Positions 4,106-6,061 of a stretch of DNA of 6,061 bases are shown here, piece after piece (the stretch's first letter is position 1; every line of letters starts with the position of its first letter). Origin of the DNA: Oscillospiraceae bacterium. Its GTDB lineage: Bacteria; Bacillota; Clostridia; Oscillospirales; Ruminococcaceae. The DNA is taken from positions 1 to 6,061 of the forward strand of contig JAFLUJ010000033.1 in NCBI GenBank assembly GCA_022511485.1, written 5' to 3'. Position numbers and translations under genes: made by a program. Below the pieces are notes generated by a model that worked only from the letters and a program-made list of their open reading frames with translations, was not told where the DNA came from and searched no databases.

Positions 4106-6061
4106 TTAGTTATACTCATGCTCCACTACAGCATATTGAAGCGGCTGCCCATCCGGTGCATTTTCATCTACAAAAAAGATCACCATTTCACCTGCCATCA
4201 ATTTTTCCATAACTTCTTCCGGCAAAGGCATGAAGCCTGCTGTCGTATCATAAGGGAATCTTCTGTCAGGGAAACATGTGCCGCCGAGAACAATTTTGTG
4301 AAAGCTGTCTTTACTTCCTGTGTGCCCATCCGTATACTCAGACCCATATGCGATACTACGAGCCGGCTCATAAATCGTTATTTTTTCTTCATCCCATACA
4401 TCTCCCTTACTAACTGTTTTGTTATAAACTCCGTATACCTGATATTCATCCGGATATGGTTTTGTAATCGTAATTGATGAACAATAATATATGGTGTAAA
4501 ATCTGTCTTCTCTTCCATCTCTACCCCAGTAGTCATATATTATTCCGGGCAAGCCGAGCTGCACTTTGCCATCGTCTTTATCTCCGCCGCCGTTTCCGTC
4601 TCCATTTCCATTTCCATTCCCGTCATCGTCGTCACCGTTAATAATATAGCAGGCGTTGACCGTGTATTTGTTTCCGTTTGCGTAAACAGTTTCCTGCTTG
4701 TCCTCATCAAATTTTATAATATATTCGCCGGTTCCCTCAACTTCAACTTCATATATACCCTTAGAATTTGTAGTAGTTGTACATACCAGATAAGGATCGG
4801 AAGAACTATATTTCATAACAGAAGGATCGCCGGAATCGCATTTATAGATAAAAATGCTTTGATTTTCTATTGGGGATACATCATAGGTAGTTTCATTGTA
4901 CAATAAAACTGAGCCGCTAATTGTTGATTTTTTTACGGGTTCAAGTACTATTTCTGTAAGTTTATTTCTGCCATTGTCGCAAATAATCCCATTTATTACT
5001 TTTACGCTCAACGTTTGAGGAATATATCCTGCTTTGTAAGCCTTAATATAATAATCTCCATCTTCTAAATTGGTATAGTAAATTTTTTCATTAATTGTAT
5101 TTGTGAATGTTGCATTTTTTACTATATCAATTTGGACATTATATAAATATTCCAATTCTCCATTGCCAGTACGACCCAAAACAGAAATCTCTTTATAAGA
5201 ATAACTATCTAACTGTACATCTAATGGATATACCTCTTTGGCTTTTATTTTCATGCTGTCTGTGGCATAATAACTCGTACCTTTGTTAGTCCATCCGTGT
5301 CCGTTAAAGACCACTTTATCAATAATAACTTCATCGCCAACAAAAGTAATGGTATATGTATCAGGAGGTAAAGATAAAAGATAGTCGCCTTCTTCATCTG
5401 AATAAAATTCAAATATTTTTTTAGTGGTTTCTGATGTTGCGTAAATCTTGGCATTATTAACAGGCTCTCCATTTTTATCGGTCACTTTTCCGTATATTAT
5501 AGCGTTATCCTTTTCATCCGGTTCATCGCCGTTTCCTTCATCCATTGCCTTTTTCAATGCAGCCTCAGCGTCAAGAACATAGTATGTATTTGGGTTAATT
5601 GGTTTACCATTCTTATCATACTGAATGTGTGTTATTTCTCTGTTGCCTTCACTTTTAGCGCTATTTTTTGCCGATTCAATTATTATTTCCTTTACTCTGC
5701 TGGCTGTCAGATCGGGTCTTATTGAATAGATCATACCTGCAACGCCGGCTACCTGCGGTGCTGCCATAGAAGTGCCATTTTTAAATCTATATCCGTTTCC
5801 ATTTCTATCTTTATACTTAGCACTTAAAGGTTCTACTGTGCTAAAAATATTTTCGCCTGGTGCAACAATGTCAACTCTGTCACCATAACAGCTGAATTCT
5901 GAATAATAGTATTCTCTTTCATCTGGGTCACTTTGTTCTTCCTCGTCACAGGTATCTGGATCTGTTTGGTCATCTTCGTCTTTATCTTTGTCTTTATTCT
6001 GTTTTGCCTTCATTCCAATTGAACCAACAACGATTATCCTGTCTCTTACATCCTTAAATTC
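4106..6061 (-). CDS. S8 subtilisin-like serine protease with C-terminal beta-sandwich repeats (5' end missing)
   Basis: The visible part is 651 codons running off the right edge. The frame is open to 6061 and encodes RIIVVGSIG just before the Met at 6013, so that Met is internal. Numbering from it, the protease domain has FSCYGDRVDIVAPGE (about 40-54) and NGTSMAAPQVAG (79-90), with the catalytic serine at 82 (codon 5770-5768). The Asp, His and oxyanion Asn lie outside the window. An acidic Lys/Asp/Glu insertion fills about 3-35. Three probable carboxypeptidase-regulatory-like or CnaB-like modules follow (about 170-268, 275-358, 363-458), each with an ISG/GKV-type first strand and a GxY(Y/L) turn. 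Then come an Asp/Gly/Asn linker (460-483) and an unrecognised C-terminal domain (about 485-635). No LPXTG anchor, dockerin or C-terminal membrane segment is seen. It is presumably secreted, but the signal peptide would be off-window. It has its own terminator. Confidence 0.93.
   Translation of the reverse strand, partial: EFKDVRDRIIVVGSIGMKAKQNKDKDKDEDDQTDPDTCDEEEQSDPDEREYYYSEFSCYGDRVDIVAPGENIFSTVEPLSAKYKDRNGNGYRFKNGTSMAAPQVAGVAGMIYSIRPDLTASRVKEIIIESAKNSAKSEGNREITHIQYDKNGKPINPNTYYVLDAEAALKKAMDEGNGDEPDEKDNAIIYGKVTDKNGEPVNNAKIYATSETTKKIFEFYSDEEGDYLLSLPPDTYTITFVGDEVIIDKVVFNGHGWTNKGTSYYATDSMKIKAKEVYPLDVQLDSYSYKEISVLGRTGNGELEYLYNVQIDIVKNATFTNTINEKIYYTNLEDGDYYIKAYKAGYIPQTLSVKVINGIICDNGRNKLTEIVLEPVKKSTISGSVLLYNETTYDVSPIENQSIFIYKCDSGDPSVMKYSSSDPYLVCTTTTNSKGIYEVEVEGTGEYIIKFDEDKQETVYANGNKYTVNACYIINGDDDDGNGNGNGDGNGGGDKDDGKVQLGLPGIIYDYWGRDGREDRFYTIYYCSSITITKPYPDEYQVYGVYNKTVSKGDVWDEEKITIYEPARSIAYGSEYTDGHTGSKDSFHKIVLGGTCFPDRRFPYDTTAGFMPLPEEVMEKLMAGEMVIFFVDENAPDGQPLQYAVVEHEYN
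4565..4633 (-). repeat. Hexamer-type low-complexity tract encoding an Asp/Gly/Asn linker
   Basis: Imperfect GGNAAY hexamers (GGAAAT, GGAAAC, GGAGAC) lie inside the subtilase gene and encode alternating Gly with Asn or Asp, flanked by Asp runs. The tract separates the last beta-sandwich module from the C-terminal domain. It is probably a flexible, possibly calcium-binding, linker. The repeats could change in copy number by slippage without breaking the frame. Confidence 0.7.
5909..6007 (-). repeat. Acidic low-complexity insertion within the subtilase domain
   Basis: About 33 codons rich in Lys, Asp and Glu sit between the VVGSIG strand and the FSCYGD segment. Related subtilases usually have a loop of only about ten residues there. 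The part at about 5969-5998 is built on a GAY-AAA hexamer (KDKDKD), which suggests growth by slippage. The insertion keeps the frame and the flanking protease motifs are intact. Confidence 0.65.

Noticed and set aside
4019..4477. Plus-strand open frame of 152 codons across the subtilase 3' end and terminator
   Set aside because: It crosses a terminator and runs antisense to a well-supported gene. Its translation shows no domain, and no plus-strand promoter or ribosome binding site is seen.
4565..4633. Short repeats as a CRISPR or intergenic satellite
   Set aside because: They are in-frame hexamers encoding a Gly/Asn/Asp linker inside the subtilase, with no spacers.
4565..4633. RTX or dockerin calcium-binding repeat
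   Set aside because: The Asp/Gly/Asn run lacks the GGxGxDxUx nonapeptide of RTX and the paired 12-residue loops with helices of dockerins. A plain linker is the simpler reading.
6011..6013. ATG as the start of the subtilase
   Set aside because: The same frame continues upstream to the window edge and encodes RIIVVGSIG, a conserved subtilase strand. No start is needed here, and the Asp and His catalytic motifs must lie further upstream.

Overview
The window looks like chromosomal DNA from a gut- or rumen-type Clostridia bacterium, perhaps Ruminococcus-like. This is inferred from AGGAGG-type ribosome binding sites, moderate GC, a cytoplasmic GH95 fucosidase, and a secreted-type subtilase with carboxypeptidase-regulatory-like repeats. 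No rRNA or other marker gene is present, so the lineage is only a guess.

Layout from left to right. (1) Positions 2-274, + strand: the 3' end of a GGDEF (diguanylate cyclase) gene. (2) A perfect 13-bp hairpin with an A-tract on one side and a T-tract on the other serves as a shared terminator for this gene and the convergent minus-strand unit. (3) Positions 3997 down to 291, minus strand: four tightly packed genes, in transcription order a GH95 alpha-L-fucosidase, a membrane-tethered metallophosphoesterase, a RelE/ParE-type toxin and a small acidic protein that is probably its antitoxin. Gaps are 7, 23 and 14 nt. An extended -10 promoter with 17-nt spacing lies directly upstream of the fucosidase. 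(4) Positions 4054-4090: an intrinsic terminator for the next gene upstream, whose T-tract overlaps the -35 region of the fucosidase promoter. (5) Position 4106 to the window end, minus strand: the C-terminal 651 residues of a large S8 subtilase. It carries the catalytic serine, an acidic insertion in the protease domain, about three beta-sandwich repeats, an Asp/Gly/Asn linker and an unrecognised C-terminal domain.

The fucosidase probably removes alpha-1,2-linked fucose from short oligosaccharides after uptake. No transporter or fucose catabolic gene is visible. The phosphoesterase resembles YkuE-type enzymes. The toxin-antitoxin pair sits at the end of the same unit and may have its own weak promoter. 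The subtilase and the toxin-antitoxin pair are visibly richer in A+T than the fucosidase and phosphoesterase genes.

No CRISPR array, insertion sequence, tRNA or rRNA is visible, and no gene-free stretch reaches 300 bases. Nothing here amounts to a clearly new system. The least explained pieces are the architecture and C-terminal domain of the subtilase, and the toxin-first module attached to a glycosidase operon.
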